The notes: generated by a model from the letters alone, not told the origin. 64,000 nucleotides of DNA from Coleophoma eucalyptorum (GCA_026120035.1 JALRME010000015.1:947779-1011778); one strand, 5' to 3'; positions 50,701 through 61,761 are shown, numbered from the stretch's first letter. Numbers and translations: made by a program.

Positions 50701-52053
50701 CCGCCGCCGTCCCCTGCTCTCCTGCTCCCCTGCTCCCTGGCCTCCCCTGCTCTGCAAAAGCCAAGCCAGGGTGATCCAGTCAACCAGCAAATCCAGGATT
50801 ACAGGGCCGCACAGTGCACGGTCTTTGCACCCTGTCCATTTCGCTTCCCTGCACGGCGTTGGCCTGCACTGCTAGAACTAATTGCGCATCTCCATACATA
50901 CCAGTTCAAGTCCAACCTATACCTTCACTCATATACGCAACCTCATCCCACCACCAACCACTACCACCGCTACTGCAGCCCGGCCTTCGTTCGACATTCC
51001 TAAGGAACTTCAGACTGGCTCCATCCACCCACCGGCGCCCCCAAAACCTTGTCTCTTGCAGGCCAAGCTCCAAGCTCTGTCGACACTACAAAGTCCATTC
51101 GACTTTCCACACTAGCTTTCTGCGATCCGGGTACCTCTTGCCATACATATACATACTATAGGATAGCACATACTATCCAGGAACAATCCAGCAATACCTT
51201 CAATATTCTCGACTATAAGAGGTAACTGCGTCACCTTCCCCGTCCGGCCCTCCCCTCCTTGTTATCCCTTCCTCGCTCTGTGACAAGCTTTCGTCAGCGC
51301 AAGCTTACACTCGAGATCTTTCTAGATCCTACACCACCAATCTTCCTTTACTCTGACAGCCCCAAAATTTCCAAGGCAACTTTACGCCCATCTGCCTCCA
51401 GGTTCGTGCAACTACTTTCACGCGCTGGTCAAATCTCAGCGACCCCTCGTGTTCCATACATTCCACGGAACCTTACTTGTACGCCCAGCACTTCTTCCCT
51501 TCCACGTTGTACACCAACCCAAGACTTCTTCAGCTGCACGCCACCGCACAACAGATTACTTGTTCACCAGTAATTTGTATCTGCAGTCCTACCTGCGATA
51601 CGCACGCCTTGCCCGGTCACTGTCCGACTCTGATGAAGAAGCAGCACGTCCAGAACACTAAGCTTAGCAGGCGCCGCGTCCCCAAACTCCGGACTCGCCC
51701 TTGCTCAGTGCGAGAAAGCCTGTAGGACCAGGTATACTTGACGCAATTGGATCATATCCCGCCGTCTTTTAAAAGAATTGTCGGGTCAGTGGGATATCTT
51801 CTGGGTTTAGGCTTCTGGCAGATTGTACTGATCAGATCTAGTTATTACTCCAGGGTTATTCCCCTTGAATCGACTCTTATAGCGCTACAGCAACACTTCT
51901 AAACTGATCGAAGTTAACCTTAGAGCATGCGCTTGGGAGGCAAGAGGAATCATTCGTGGCAATTGAACACAGGTTCTTAGAAGAGGGTGGAGTTTTAGGA
52001 GAGGCTAATTGAGCTTTCAACCCAAGGTCAACCTTATTGACACGGCCACTTCC
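38716..52053. other. Gene desert of about 13.3 kb upstream of the Zn2Cys6 gene
   Basis: I find no ORF here that matches a family, has plausible splicing into neighbours, or looks like coding sequence. The composition is not strongly A/T-rich, unlike 23-32 kb, so simple RIP decay does not explain it. It contains pyrimidine-rich stretches (39745-39785 and much of 50600-51700), a short GATGCK trinucleotide-like repeat at 48525-48565, a (CCGCTA)n run at 50017-50045 and many short palindromic TGCATGCA-type words near 40265-40290. The right end (about 49.9-52.05 kb) may be a long promoter or spliced 5' leader of the next gene. A long non-coding RNA is possible but unproven. Confidence 0.45.
50017..50068. 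repeat. (ACCGCT)n/(ACC)n simple repeat
   Basis: CACTACCGCTACCGCTACCG-type hexamer run followed by ACCACC trinucleotides. The ORFs through it code for Pro/Leu or Ala/Thr runs on the plus strand and Val/Ala runs on the minus strand, all from the repeat. Confidence 0.8.
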
Positions 52054-54817
52054 ATGCAATCCCTTTCAAACCGCCCTGAACAATCGAACATATCACTCGG
52101 CGAACGTCGAGGAAAATCAGATCTGGCGAGGTTCTCCCTTGATTTAAGCTGGGCCAGAGCGGTGTCCCACGGTGCTCGCTCAAGGGCATACCCCTCTCCG
52201 CCCATGTCAGGATCTCCTCCACTTCCTCCAAGACGTAACCCCGAACCGAGCGATCGTGATCATGGAAGTTATGGGCCTGGACAAGACGTTTTTCGTGGTA
52301 CCCTAACGCCTCAATCGGAGCCAAGCAGAAGAGCGGGAGCGCCTTTACGGCCATATCAACCAGAGCTCCAACATACTGCGTATCCTCACGCACAAATGGA
52401 CGACTCAGCAGCGCGGTATCAATACCAACAAGCACCGCAGCAAATGCCACCGCAGCAGCAGTACTATGCTTCGCATCCACCGCCGCAACCTGCACAGCAA
52501 TACTCTGTCTCGGCCAGACAGCCTATTTTAGAAACATCCGACCACAACTCACCAAAGGCCCAGCGAAAGACGAAAGGCCACGTCGCATCGGCATGTGTGC
52601 CATGCAAAAGAGCTCATCTCAGGTGAGTTTTTCCTTGATTCATGATCAATCATAAAATGTGGCTAAGCTAACCCTGCGAAGGTGTGATGGTACGTCTTTT
52701 TTTTTTCAACCATTTTCTTTGGACGTCGTAACCATTTTCGCCCCCACATAGCCACTCGTGCTTGTATTTCGTCCCAATCAGAATTGGCTGCACAGGCAAT
52801 GGTCGGAAGTTTTCGTACCAAAATTCTAATTGCAGTGGATGTGAAACCTGCATAGATTCAGCCACGGCAATGAAGTGAACGAACCTCTGCGGCTATTAAG
52901 CTACCCCGCTCAAGCGAGCAAAAATAGACAGGGGCAGGTGTGTTGAGATGGAATCTATCCAAATGCAAAATGCAAATGGAAGCTCTCTGGCTTCGGCTCT
53001 GACATCAGATAAGACCTCAAGCGTCAGTCTGTGTTTCAGGCTCCCTTGCGAGTGCTTTGCACTGCAGAAGTTTATTGCACAGCTCTGACTCGGGCTTGAT
53101 CCGACCTGGAGTTGTGCGATTGGCCAGTGTAAATGATGCCCTTTTCTTGGTCGACGAGTGCAAGTTCGTCCGTTCCATGGCCCATAGCGATCGTACTTTG
53201 GTTTCTCCACATGGCACTATGCGCCTTGAGACTTGGGCTAGAATGCCGCAGCTAGCCCAATGGCCGAGCAGCTGAATGAATGTGTTCCCGAAAAAGCAAT
53301 GCTATCAAATTTCCTTGCTTGAAGGCGAGGCAAGATTTAGAGGCACAAGGAATTGTGTCTCCAGAAGTTGTGACCTCTCCTTGGGCCCAGTAGCCAGCAA
53401 ATCTTGGAATCCACATTAGTTATTTTTTAGCGTTCCGCCGTCTTTCATGGGTCCGTCTCATGCCAAGATTAATCTACTCGCGCTGAGCGATCTTCATTTC
53501 TGGGGATCGACCACAAATCCTACACCATCCCTATTTTGAAATTTTCTGCTTTGTTCAAATACTGACAAATCATTCTCAGCTCAACGACCATGCTCACGGT
53601 GTTTGAGCAATGGAAAGGAGGACACATGCATCGATGTCCAGCACAAGAAGAGGGGTCGTCCGCGGTTACGTGATGAACGAGATCCTCGATATGAAAGTGT
53701 GGGGCCAGGTTTTCAAACCCCGCCGGAAGGCTTAAGAAGGCCGCTTTCGTTGTACGCGCCGAGCGATACCCCCTCCATGAGCTCGCAATACGGGGAAACT
53801 CTGCTTCAGAGGTCGGGCTCGTACCGAGTTCTGAAGTCCCAAGGTGGTGGAGGCTCTATGCCACCAAGGTACCCAGAACACGTGGAGGCAATCTATGCGG
53901 CGGCACTTCCGCCAGCACCAGCTTCTGGACCGCGTATTATGCCGCCGCAAGAACCGATGTGTGCATATCTGACAATGGATCTCCAAATAGCAAAGGCTAC
54001 GCAAGCCTTTAATGACGCGACTGGAGTGCAGTCTTCCGCTGCAAGGAAGCTTCACGACATCGTTGGCCCCAACGATCGTGACAAGGTATTCCGATTACAG
54101 AGGATATTCGAGGACGAACGGCGGGAGAGGGAACCAAACTATCTCCCACCTATATATCTCAAATATGAAGAGGATAGGGTCATCCAGTCTGTGGGATTTG
54201 GACCAGAGGAGATGTCCCAATTCCAAGCGAATCGACCTGAAATGTTCACATTCCAGGGTCCCGATGGGCAGCAAAGAACTTTCCATGTTCGATTTGGCCT
54301 GGCGAAAAAGGAATCAACGTATTTCATCGTCTTCGTCCTCCACATTCCGGCCACTCCTCAGACATATCACCAGCCATCATCATCGCCATATTCCAGGGAC
54401 TCGTATTCCAGAGATTCGCAGTATGGCTATCAAACCCCGCAGCAAGCATTCGCTCAGGCTCCAAATGTTTCGCCGTATGGACCAAATCCTCCGTTTGGAG
54501 ATCCTCGTGGGGAACATTTGGGCTACAGGCCTGTCCCAGCTGCTGGCGTAATCGCAGCTCCGATGCCGCCAGCATCAAATCCGTACACGCAGAGCCAGGC
54601 GAGGCCAGAGTTTACGCCGACTCAGAATCCGTACCAAACGCCACGCAGTGAGCTTCCTCCTCAGGGCCAAGCACCTCCCCAGCATGGTCTCCAGCTGCCT
54701 CCCATCCGTGACCAGCGCGTGGATGCCCCGCAGTCAGATCCTCGTCGAAGAGATGACCGTAGTGGTCGTGTTGACATTGGTGGCCTTCTCGAGAAGCCCG
54801 ATGCTTCAAGAAGGTGA
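52054..54817 (+). CDS. Zn(II)2Cys6 transcription factor with PAS-like region
   Basis: Fungal binuclear zinc-cluster regulator, about 604 aa. Exon 1 is 52054-52622, a microexon of 8 nt is 52682-52689, and exon 3 is 53580-54817. The spliced zinc cluster reads ACVPCKRAHLRCD then AQRPCSRCLSNGKEDTC, with six cysteines at the right spacing. Cys-3 (the TGT of RCD) lies wholly in the microexon. A basic linker KKRGRPRLRDERDPR follows. Residues near 305-435 (MCAYLTMDLQIAKATQAFND; DIVGPNDRDKVFRLQ; TFHVRFGLAKKESTYFIVF) look like a PAS-type fold, as in Zn2Cys6-PAS regulators. The N-terminus and C-terminus are Pro/Gln/Tyr-rich and probably disordered activation regions. The second intron, 890 nt, is far longer than any other here. 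Targets are unknown. Confidence 0.88.
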
Positions 54818-56798
54818 GGGAGGCCATCTGGCAACCTGTTTGACGGGGCCGCACTGCGTTTTGAAGCTTGTCGGCGTACTCTGGGGTTGAGGCTCCCGGT
54901 CACGGCGCCATGATGCGATCAAAGCGCAAGGCTATGGTTATCAACTAAGCAACCTCGCGTCGAAACCATCCGGCTTCGTACTGTATTCTTCTTGTATCAA
55001 ACTATTATTCAGCCAGTTCGAAAAACCCCTTCTTTCCTAAGCCTTGTCAAGATACCACCATGTACAAATAAGCACTCAAGCCTTCTCGAAGATATTTTCG
55101 CCGCATTGCGTTAGCGATTGAACCTACAGGACGATGATGATTATTTATCGGAGCTGATTTTGCAGCATTTTTTTTGGACCGATGACGATGAGGGATGCGA
55201 TATCCGTGTACGATTAGAAGGCGCAAGCCACGAAAGATGACTGAGAGCGATTGAATTTTGCCCGTTGTCCGTGGACACGTCCGGTTGATGTTGAGTTTTG
55301 TTTCCTGCGATGGTTGGAGAGGCGATGAAGTCGAGATATGCTTTTCTTTTCGCTTTCGTTGTTTTTTCTGGTGGATCTTAACCAGCCACACATATACGTA
55401 TAATATAGCACCCCCGTTAATAATGTACCACTGGGAGAAAGTACGATGCCTAGACAATGAGAAGAAGCAAGCCAGCAAGTATATTGGCGCTTGATGAAGC
55501 GGCTGATGGAGAACGGGTGCCTTCTTGTACATAGATGGCGGCTCATGAAGTGGGGGGGGGGGGAAGGAGAGTATGTTAGGGGTTGCTTAGCTCCTCCGCG
55601 GCTCTTCTGGCGGCTCGCCTCCCTCCCGCTGGGTGTCTTGTAGAAATGCAAAAGTGCCGTTGAGGTAGCAATACATGAGCCCCAGGTCCCGCCACGCCCA
55701 TCTCCATGCTGCTTGCGAACTAGCCAAGGTCCCAAGGTCCCATCGCCTCTCCGGGTGTGCAGGTAGGCGAGCGATAGGCATGAGGTGCAGTATGCTTCGT
55801 TCACCACTCACCACTCGCCGGCCCGTCCGCTGAACTCTCGCTTGGGGCCGTTGGGGCCGTTAGGAGCCACTCAGCTTTTCTACGAAGTTTTAACCATGGG
55901 GCTTAAGCAAGCATGCAGCGCGAGCATGAGGAGAACTACCGGTGCGCTACTTTGCCCTTCTCCTCGAGAGGCTCTCTCACGCATGTCTCCGGATGGTAGC
56001 GACGAGGGTGGGAGCATACAGTGGATGGATAGCGTACTAAACGAGTGAGTGAGTGAGTGAGTGAGTGAGTGAGTGAGTGGGTGGGTCGATGGGTGAAGAG
56101 GGGATGGGGAGAATCAATTGATTGGGGGTTTAGAAAAGTCGGCATTAAATCTCCGGCTTTAGCTACCTTCGTTCGTCACTCTTCACGCTCTTCACGCTCT
56201 TCGCCCTTCTCTCTTCCCTGCTCTGACCAAGCCCATGTCCATGCCCATGTTACCCCAGATGAAGCAGCAGCAGCAGCAGCGGAGGGCAGCTACAAGTTCG
56301 CTACCCCGCCATCCACCATCTGCATTCCGGAAGAACCCTGAACCTAGGTGGGACTAGTGCGGGACCGCGACCCTTCGTCCCCTTCCCCTTCCCCTCCTCG
56401 AATCCTTTAACCCCTCAATTCTGAACCTTGGGCCATGTAGCGAGCGAGCGAGCCAGCAGGCGTGAGTCCCTTCTTCTATCCCATCAGTTCATGCTGGTTA
56501 GCTGACCTTGCTGTCTCTCCTTCTACACCTTTCTTCCTCTCCAATCTTCTGGATTTGTCTCCTGATCTCGTCTATACTTCATCGCCTGATACCTACATAA
56601 CCAGGATTTGCTTTGCTTTATCTTCTGTCTTGTCTATTCGTCGCCCTTTGTCTTCTGGATCGGCTGCATCGGCCCGTAAGTAAGCCCACGGGAACTCACA
56701 GTCCAGCTTCGTCTTGCTTTCCGACCTTACGATTTGCAAAACATCCCACTAGACAACTGCCATAGCTGGGAACTTACCACCCTTCCCAATCCCATACC
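54818..56798. other. Intergenic region with (GAGT)n microsatellite, no supported gene
   Basis: About 2 kb. A large minus-strand ORF (55214-55807) is low in protein character and crosses a G12 tract (55552-55563). The right third (56380-56798) is pyrimidine-rich and probably the promoter and leader of the gene at 56799. Confidence 0.5.
56042..56084. repeat. (GAGT)n tetranucleotide microsatellite
   Basis: Nine or so uninterrupted GAGT units followed by GGGT variants. On the minus strand it yields a THSLTHSL run in an ORF, an artefact of the repeat. Confidence 0.9.
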
Positions 56799-57938
56799 AT
56801 GGCATCCTCAAGCTACCTCTCAGCCAAAGCTGAGGCTCTAGAATCCCAGGATCCCGTATCACCCTCCCAAGCCCGAGCTGCCCAGATTCCGCTCCAGTCC
56901 TTCCACCTCCCGACCTTCCCGCCGGAAGCCTTCGATGCTGGCCTACAATCGCTCATCCTCACTTCCGATATCAAACTCGACGAGTATACGACTCTGCTAA
57001 AGACCGAAAAGGTGGAAGACGAAAGCCACCAATCATTCCACGTCCCCAAACTACCATCTTCCATCAATGCCCTCTCCCTCGAGCTCTTCTCCCTCGGTTA
57101 CCCCGCCGGGTTTCTGACAGCACTGGGAAACCAACTGCCCAAACTCAAGAGCTTGACCATCTACTCGCAGCTCTTCGGTGGAACCACCCCGGCATCACGC
57201 GATGATGCCCTCGCCTTTATCGACGCCCAATCCTCGCTCCAAGAACTCCATCTCCTCGACGTTTTTGCACCCTCGGGCTTCTTCACCTCCTTCGCATCCG
57301 CGGTCGACCCGTCCCTCCGCTTCCTCGAGATCAACTATACATACCGGCACTCGGATCCACAATTCCTTGACAGCGTCCCGAGTAAGGAACTCGCGGGTTT
57401 TGTGGAGAATTGCCCACAGTTGGTTGGTCTGACGTTGTCCATCTCCGCGCCGGACATCACCAATGATGATGATGACCGCGAGGGTACAGAAATTGGTGTC
57501 AGGCTGGTGGAGAAGGAGGCGGACGTCTCTATGATCCGGAAGGCCCTCGTGGAAGACGGTCCTGCGCACCTATTCGCACTCGATGTCACCATGTTCATGC
57601 TGAAGCCATCTGAAGTCGGCGCTGTGCTAGAAGCTCAGAAAGACCTGCGCTTCCTCGCTTTTACCGTTGACATTGAAACTTGCGATGGCCTGGCGGAGGT
57701 TGTGGGTATCTTGGGCATAGGGGCTAGTCTCGAAGTCGTCGAGATTGTCGGCGTGCCTGGTAAGAAGCTAGTTGAGAAGCTGAAACAGGGAAAGCAGCTA
57801 GATTTTGAGGAGAAGCAGCTCAAGTGTCTGACCAAGAGGTGTAAGAAGATTAGGTCCCTGAAGTGCAGTCTCTTGCGCACAAAAGTTGTGGAGTGGACAC
57901 GAGAGGGAGAGGATGGAGAGCTGGTTAAATGTGAGTGA
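56799..57938 (+). CDS. LRR-like hypothetical protein
   Basis: Single open frame of 379 aa starting at CCATGGCATCCTC, a good fungal start context. Not recognised as a named family. Several segments have leucine-rich-repeat character (LQSLILTSDIKLDEY; LPKLKSLTIYSQLFG; SSLQELHLLDVFAPSGF; PSLRFLEINYTYRH; PQLVGLTLSISAP), as in F-box/LRR proteins, but no F-box is seen at the N-terminus. No signal peptide or membrane segment. The stop at 57936 follows a possible donor (AAAT|GTGAGT at 57931). Splicing to GATAG at 57978 would swap the last two residues for a 37-codon tail ending YPYSKS, so the C-terminus is uncertain. Confidence 0.7.
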   Translation: MASSSYLSAKAEALESQDPVSPSQARAAQIPLQSFHLPTFPPEAFDAGLQSLILTSDIKLDEYTTLLKTEKVEDESHQSFHVPKLPSSINALSLELFSLGYPAGFLTALGNQLPKLKSLTIYSQLFGGTTPASRDDALAFIDAQSSLQELHLLDVFAPSGFFTSFASAVDPSLRFLEINYTYRHSDPQFLDSVPSKELAGFVENCPQLVGLTLSISAPDITNDDDDREGTEIGVRLVEKEADVSMIRKALVEDGPAHLFALDVTMFMLKPSEVGAVLEAQKDLRFLAFTVDIETCDGLAEVVGILGIGASLEVVEIVGVPGKKLVEKLKQGKQLDFEEKQLKCLTKRCKKIRSLKCSLLRTKVVEWTREGEDGELVKCE

Positions 57939-59381
57939 CCTAGTATTTGACGGGTGTTTTATCTGTTATGATACGATAGCACGCGATGGGAATATTCTCA
58001 TGCTAGGGTATTTTCTTGGTTGCATGAATTATGAAAGCGTATCTCCTTTTCTGTACATCTTAGGAACATATCCCTACTCGAAGTCTTAGTTTTTCAAGGG
58101 GGGAATCTACCTTGAGCTTTTACCTCAATTTACCTGGGTTCTTACGATTGTGATCCAAGTCAATGGAGATGGTAGTAAGGTCGTGATGTTTATACCTGCC
58201 ATCTTCATCTATTCTCTCCTTAAGCATAGGTCATTCATTTATACTATCATTTATCAAAATGGCCAGAATTCTTGAAAAAGCCAGCGAAATCAATACCCTT
58301 GTGGACCTTGTGCTCAAGGTAAAGAACGGCTTTCCTGGAGTACGACAACCCTGGGAGAGCGCGGCCGTCTTCCAGGGAGGGACGAGCTGGTTTACACCGT
58401 CTGTCATTTACGGCCATGTGGGATTGCTGTCAGCCTATAAAGAGAGCTTGCTAGTAGACTGTCCCTGCCATTCAACCCAGGCGCAAATATCCATTCGGTG
58501 CTTCCATCCAGCCATGGGCAGCGCTGCACCTTATCCTACAATGAGAGAATCACGCGAGATCCCTTTCTCTTGATTGGCCTCGGTCGCTAGCAGGCAGCAG
58601 GGGAAACTCGTAGACTTTGCTAAGTCGAGCATCCCTGGTGTGGCACCTATATGTACGCCCATCTTAGATGATGCACGCCAGGGGGGGGGGGGAGTTCCGC
58701 CTGCTCGATGGGGAGGACCAAACCAGCTGAGTTGGTTGCTTATTGTGAGACTGAGAGCAGTTCATGTGCAAAGCCGTGGGGTAATTCAGCCTAAAGAGCT
58801 TAGATGAACGTGTATATACTAGGTAGGTCTTATCGATGTGAAAGAGAATTCTTGGAACCGCGGTAGAATAGAGTTCTGAATAGCCTCAAACCGAGCTGTG
58901 ATGGGACCTAATGCGGCGCATGTATGGGGAAACTCTTCATATACAAGATTTCTTGGAATATACGAGATCTTGGTATTTGCAACATCTAGGTACTTATCTA
59001 TGTTCGTACGTGAGCGAGCACTCTGTTGAGGGCGAGGGTGAGAGCCGTCACCTAAAGCGGACAGGAGAATAGTAGTCACGTTATAAGAACCTCGAGTGGA
59101 TTCCGGTGCTTCCTGAGCTTGCTTTCAATGAGGAAGTAAGTTTCCATTACTTAGAGGTAGTACCTTTTCAAAAACGGAAAGAAAAGTGGGTATGGAAGTG
59201 GCAAAGTTGTTCAAAGTTTGCCCTCTCATTCCTATTACCTTAGCTATTACTTGTTTTATCCACGATTACGAAACAAATCGTCGGAATAGTTGAGAAAAAA
59301 AAGGGACTTAAAAATCCACCACTCGATTCAAGGCTCTCTTCGACATAAAAAAAGGAAGCTTCATCAATCTTGTGCAGGGAA
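57939..59381. other. Region with short unexplained ORFs, no supported gene
   Basis: About 1.4 kb. An ORF at 58259-58573 begins ATGGCC in good start context (ATCAAAATGGCC) and reads MARILEKASEINTLVDLVLK, then loses protein character; it may be the front of a decayed gene. A minus-strand ORF at 58819-59079 is of unknown meaning. A G12 tract lies at 58681-58692. Neither ORF is called as a gene. Confidence 0.4.
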
Positions 59382-59530
59382 GTTGACAATAGTTGACGTC
59401 GCCAACTTGCTCGCTTAAATGTCCAAAGCCAACAGGCGCGCTAATACTTAGCATTTTGCCGCAACCCTGTCAGGCATTCTAATCTTTACAACAATTATCA
59501 AAAGAGCTAAAAAAAAAAGAAGAAGAAAAA
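59382..59530. repeat. 5S-associated 3' flank repeat, copy A
   Basis: About 150 bp downstream (in transcription sense) of the complete 5S gene, matched by 63766-63909 beside the second 5S copy. Shared landmarks in order are TTGACAATAGTTGACGTCGC, TTGCTCGCTTAAATGTC, AAAGCCAACA, CAGGCGCGC and ACAACCCTG-like, and an A-rich end next to the 5S 3' end. The copies differ by scattered substitutions and small indels. Confidence 0.8.
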
Positions 59531-59649
59531 ACATACAACAGTAGGTATTCGCTGGTGGTCACCCACCCAACTACTAATCTACCGATCTGAGGCTTGTGTA
59601 TGGCAGAGCGGACGGGATGCCCAATTCTCCTCAGTCTATGGTCGTATGT
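59531..59649 (-). rRNA. 5S ribosomal RNA, complete
   Basis: 119 nt on the minus strand, starting ACATACGACCATAG and ending CTACTGTTGTATGT. Terminal helix I pairs over nine positions (ACATACGAC with GTTGTATGT, one G-U). The conserved internal block TTAGTAGTTGGGTGGGTGAC and GACCACCAGCGAAT are typical of fungal 5S. A T-rich terminator (TTTTTTCTTCTTC) follows at once. Dispersed single 5S genes outside the rDNA repeat are usual in filamentous ascomycetes. Confidence 0.9.
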
Positions 59650-59675
59650 GGTATGTTTTCTTCAATCTCATATTA

Positions 59676-59740
59676 TACTGATCTAAGGCTTGTGTATGGC
59701 AGGGCGGACGGGATAGGGCAATTCTCCTCCGTCGATGGTG
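59676..59740 (-). pseudogene. Truncated 5S rRNA copy (5' half only)
   Basis: About 65 nt just upstream of the complete 5S gene, on the same strand, matching its 5' half: GGAGAATTG, then TATCCCGTCCGC and GCCATACACAAGCC. It differs at several places and lacks the 3' half with the internal control C-box region, so it should be inactive. Confidence 0.8.
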
Positions 59741-60679
59741 CTCGAGCTTCTCGTGCGGACGAATTAGAAGCTATTTTTCACTTGCTGTTTGATCAGTGCA
59801 CTGCTGTGAATACAGAAATACGTCAACTATGAGTTTATCGACCTACACGGCGATAACGTCGTTGTGCCTGCTATCAATGAGATTCGTGATACTATCAAAC
59901 TAGACTAGGTGTCAAGCGTAAATAATTGGGGTTTGTTGTAACGTAGATGCTTATTGAATGAATGTTACAGAGGTAATATATATTCCTTGCTTTTATAAAA
60001 TGTCCTTGTTATAAGCCTTAGACAGGAGTTGATACGTTTTGCATAGCAATCTCGACCACTGTACAGTATATAGCCTGGACCCTAGTACGAAGATTGTTGA
60101 GGGATAAAGACAAACATATACGCCTCAGAATGGCGAATCATTAGAGCCTTATGAAGGGAGAAAAGATGAGAATGGATTCAGTAGTTAGTGTAAGTTGCTT
60201 GCAGGACTTAAGAGTCCAGTAACAGCAGCGCAGTAGACGAACTCCCTCCGATAGATACGCCTCCATAAACACAATATCCCAATGCCTACTCGTGCGATTT
60301 TTCGCTCTGTTGTTCGCCTGTGCTGTTTCCCCTAGAAATCGAGCTATGCTTCGCATCACATAAGAAGGTTAGCTTAACACTCCTTGATAAGTAAGTCAAA
60401 TAGAGAGAAGCATACAATAAATCGCCCTTACTTTTTCAAACCAACTGTATTATTCTTCTTCGGTCTCAATCTTCAATCTAAGGTCTTTGTACAGGTCAGC
60501 GCGTGGGAATATGTGATTGGGCTTATGGTCTAAGCCTACAAGGATTGGATCCTACTTGTGTATACATATGATCTCTTACCCATCAATAAATCACCAGCAT
60601 TGTCAAACTCAATAAGGTCGCATTTAATCTTCTCATCGCACCTGGCCATCTTGTGCTTTGGAGTCATCGGCCTCCCTTA
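59741..60679. other. Intergenic region, no supported gene
   Basis: About 940 bp, A/T-rich, between the 5S fragments and the 3' end of the minus-strand gene. A 72-codon minus-strand ORF at 60141-60359 has no recognisable homology. Confidence 0.45.
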
Positions 60680-61761
60680 TCAGTCTTCTAGGCCAGCCGC
60701 CACTCTGACATCTTTATATAAATTTTTTTGCATCTCGCCGAAAACTTCTAGGAGATCTTTAAAATTCTCAACCTTTCCCTCTTCAGTGTACCTCACGCTA
60801 GTGCGAACTGTCCATATATGCTGGCAGTTGATCAAGCAGCCATCAAGCAGTTTCGTATTGTCAGAATCGAACTCGATGATAATGCTTTTCTTGAATTCTG
60901 GCAGCTTGGGTATAGGTGCTCCTGTAGCTCGATAAACTGGTACATGCGACGTCGAGTACCTTTTGTAGTCGCGCTGGGTCATGCTATGGGGACACAGTGA
61001 TACACATTGAAGCGAGTGTTCGTTTGAACAAGCCATTACCACCATTGTGCGACATGAAAGGTGGCTTTCCTCATCATCAGAAATGGTTATGACGTGCCCT
61101 GGGACTAGCAAATAATTATTGCTAGTATATCGCGGTTTTGTTTTATGTCGAACGGTATTGTTGTCGTTGGTTCTTGCTTGCGGCTGTTTAGATGGAGCCA
61201 TATTAAGCCAATTGCTGTCTTTGTCGTCTTCTTCCTTGTCTACTTCGTCGTCCTGCTCCTCTACTTTTCCCTCCTCGCTTGCCCAATTGTCTTCTTCAAT
61301 ATCCCCTGGCTCCAAAGAAGCAATGCTGCCTTCAGTTGAGCTATGCTCACACGGCAAATTGCGGTTGCTATTCGCTTCAGTGCTACTTTCAAGCAACAGT
61401 GGCTGATTTATTATTGGCAATCTTGAGTATGACTGATCGTGCAGCCTCGATGGTTGATCGGAAGTAGCGGGCGTATCGACAGCGCTATTAGAGTTACCGA
61501 ATACTGTTAAGTCAATGTCAGTCAAAACAGTAGTAAGAATGCGCCGGGCGTTTGAAGTGTCACAGAAATCTCTTGTATGGAACTGAAAGCCTTACCGTCT
61601 CCAAGGTGGGTGAGGGAATCTCCGTAACTCTTGTTGGCAGCGAAAGTCTTGCTGCTTAACCCTGCATTGACTTGTGTCAAGTCACCCGCAGAGGCGGAAT
61701 AATAGTGGTTGTGGATTATACTTGGGAAAGACGGTATTCCTTCGGGTTGTCCCTCTGCCAT
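60680..61761 (-). CDS. Protein with N-terminal HRAM-like motifs and possible DUF6590-like C-terminus
   Basis: Two exons, 61761-61596 and 61503-60680, joined across a 92-nt intron (GTAAGG donor, TGACTTAACAG acceptor), give 329 aa starting MAEGQPEGIPSFPS. Near the N-terminus are two motifs of the pattern D-x-x-x-x-x-x-G: AGDLTQVNAG (residues 25-34) and YGDSLTHLGDVFG (46-58). The second aligns without gaps with GDSSIWAGNTDG of the divergent HeLo protein. The middle is acidic and low-complexity (EEQDDEVDKEEDD). The C-terminal ~140 residues form a compact domain (SCRTMVVMACSNEHSLQCVS; KKSIIIEFDSDNTKLLD) that weakly recalls DUF6590; this is tentative. No NACHT, NB-ARC or repeat domain is visible. 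It is divergent from the HeLo gene with 450 bp between starts. Confidence 0.65.

Noticed and set aside
55214..55807. 197-codon minus-strand ORF
   Set aside because: Mixed low-complexity sequence crossing a G12 tract, no domain, no splice support.
56042..56084. Tandem repeat considered as a CRISPR-like array
   Set aside because: Simple 4-bp microsatellite without spacers, in a eukaryotic genome.
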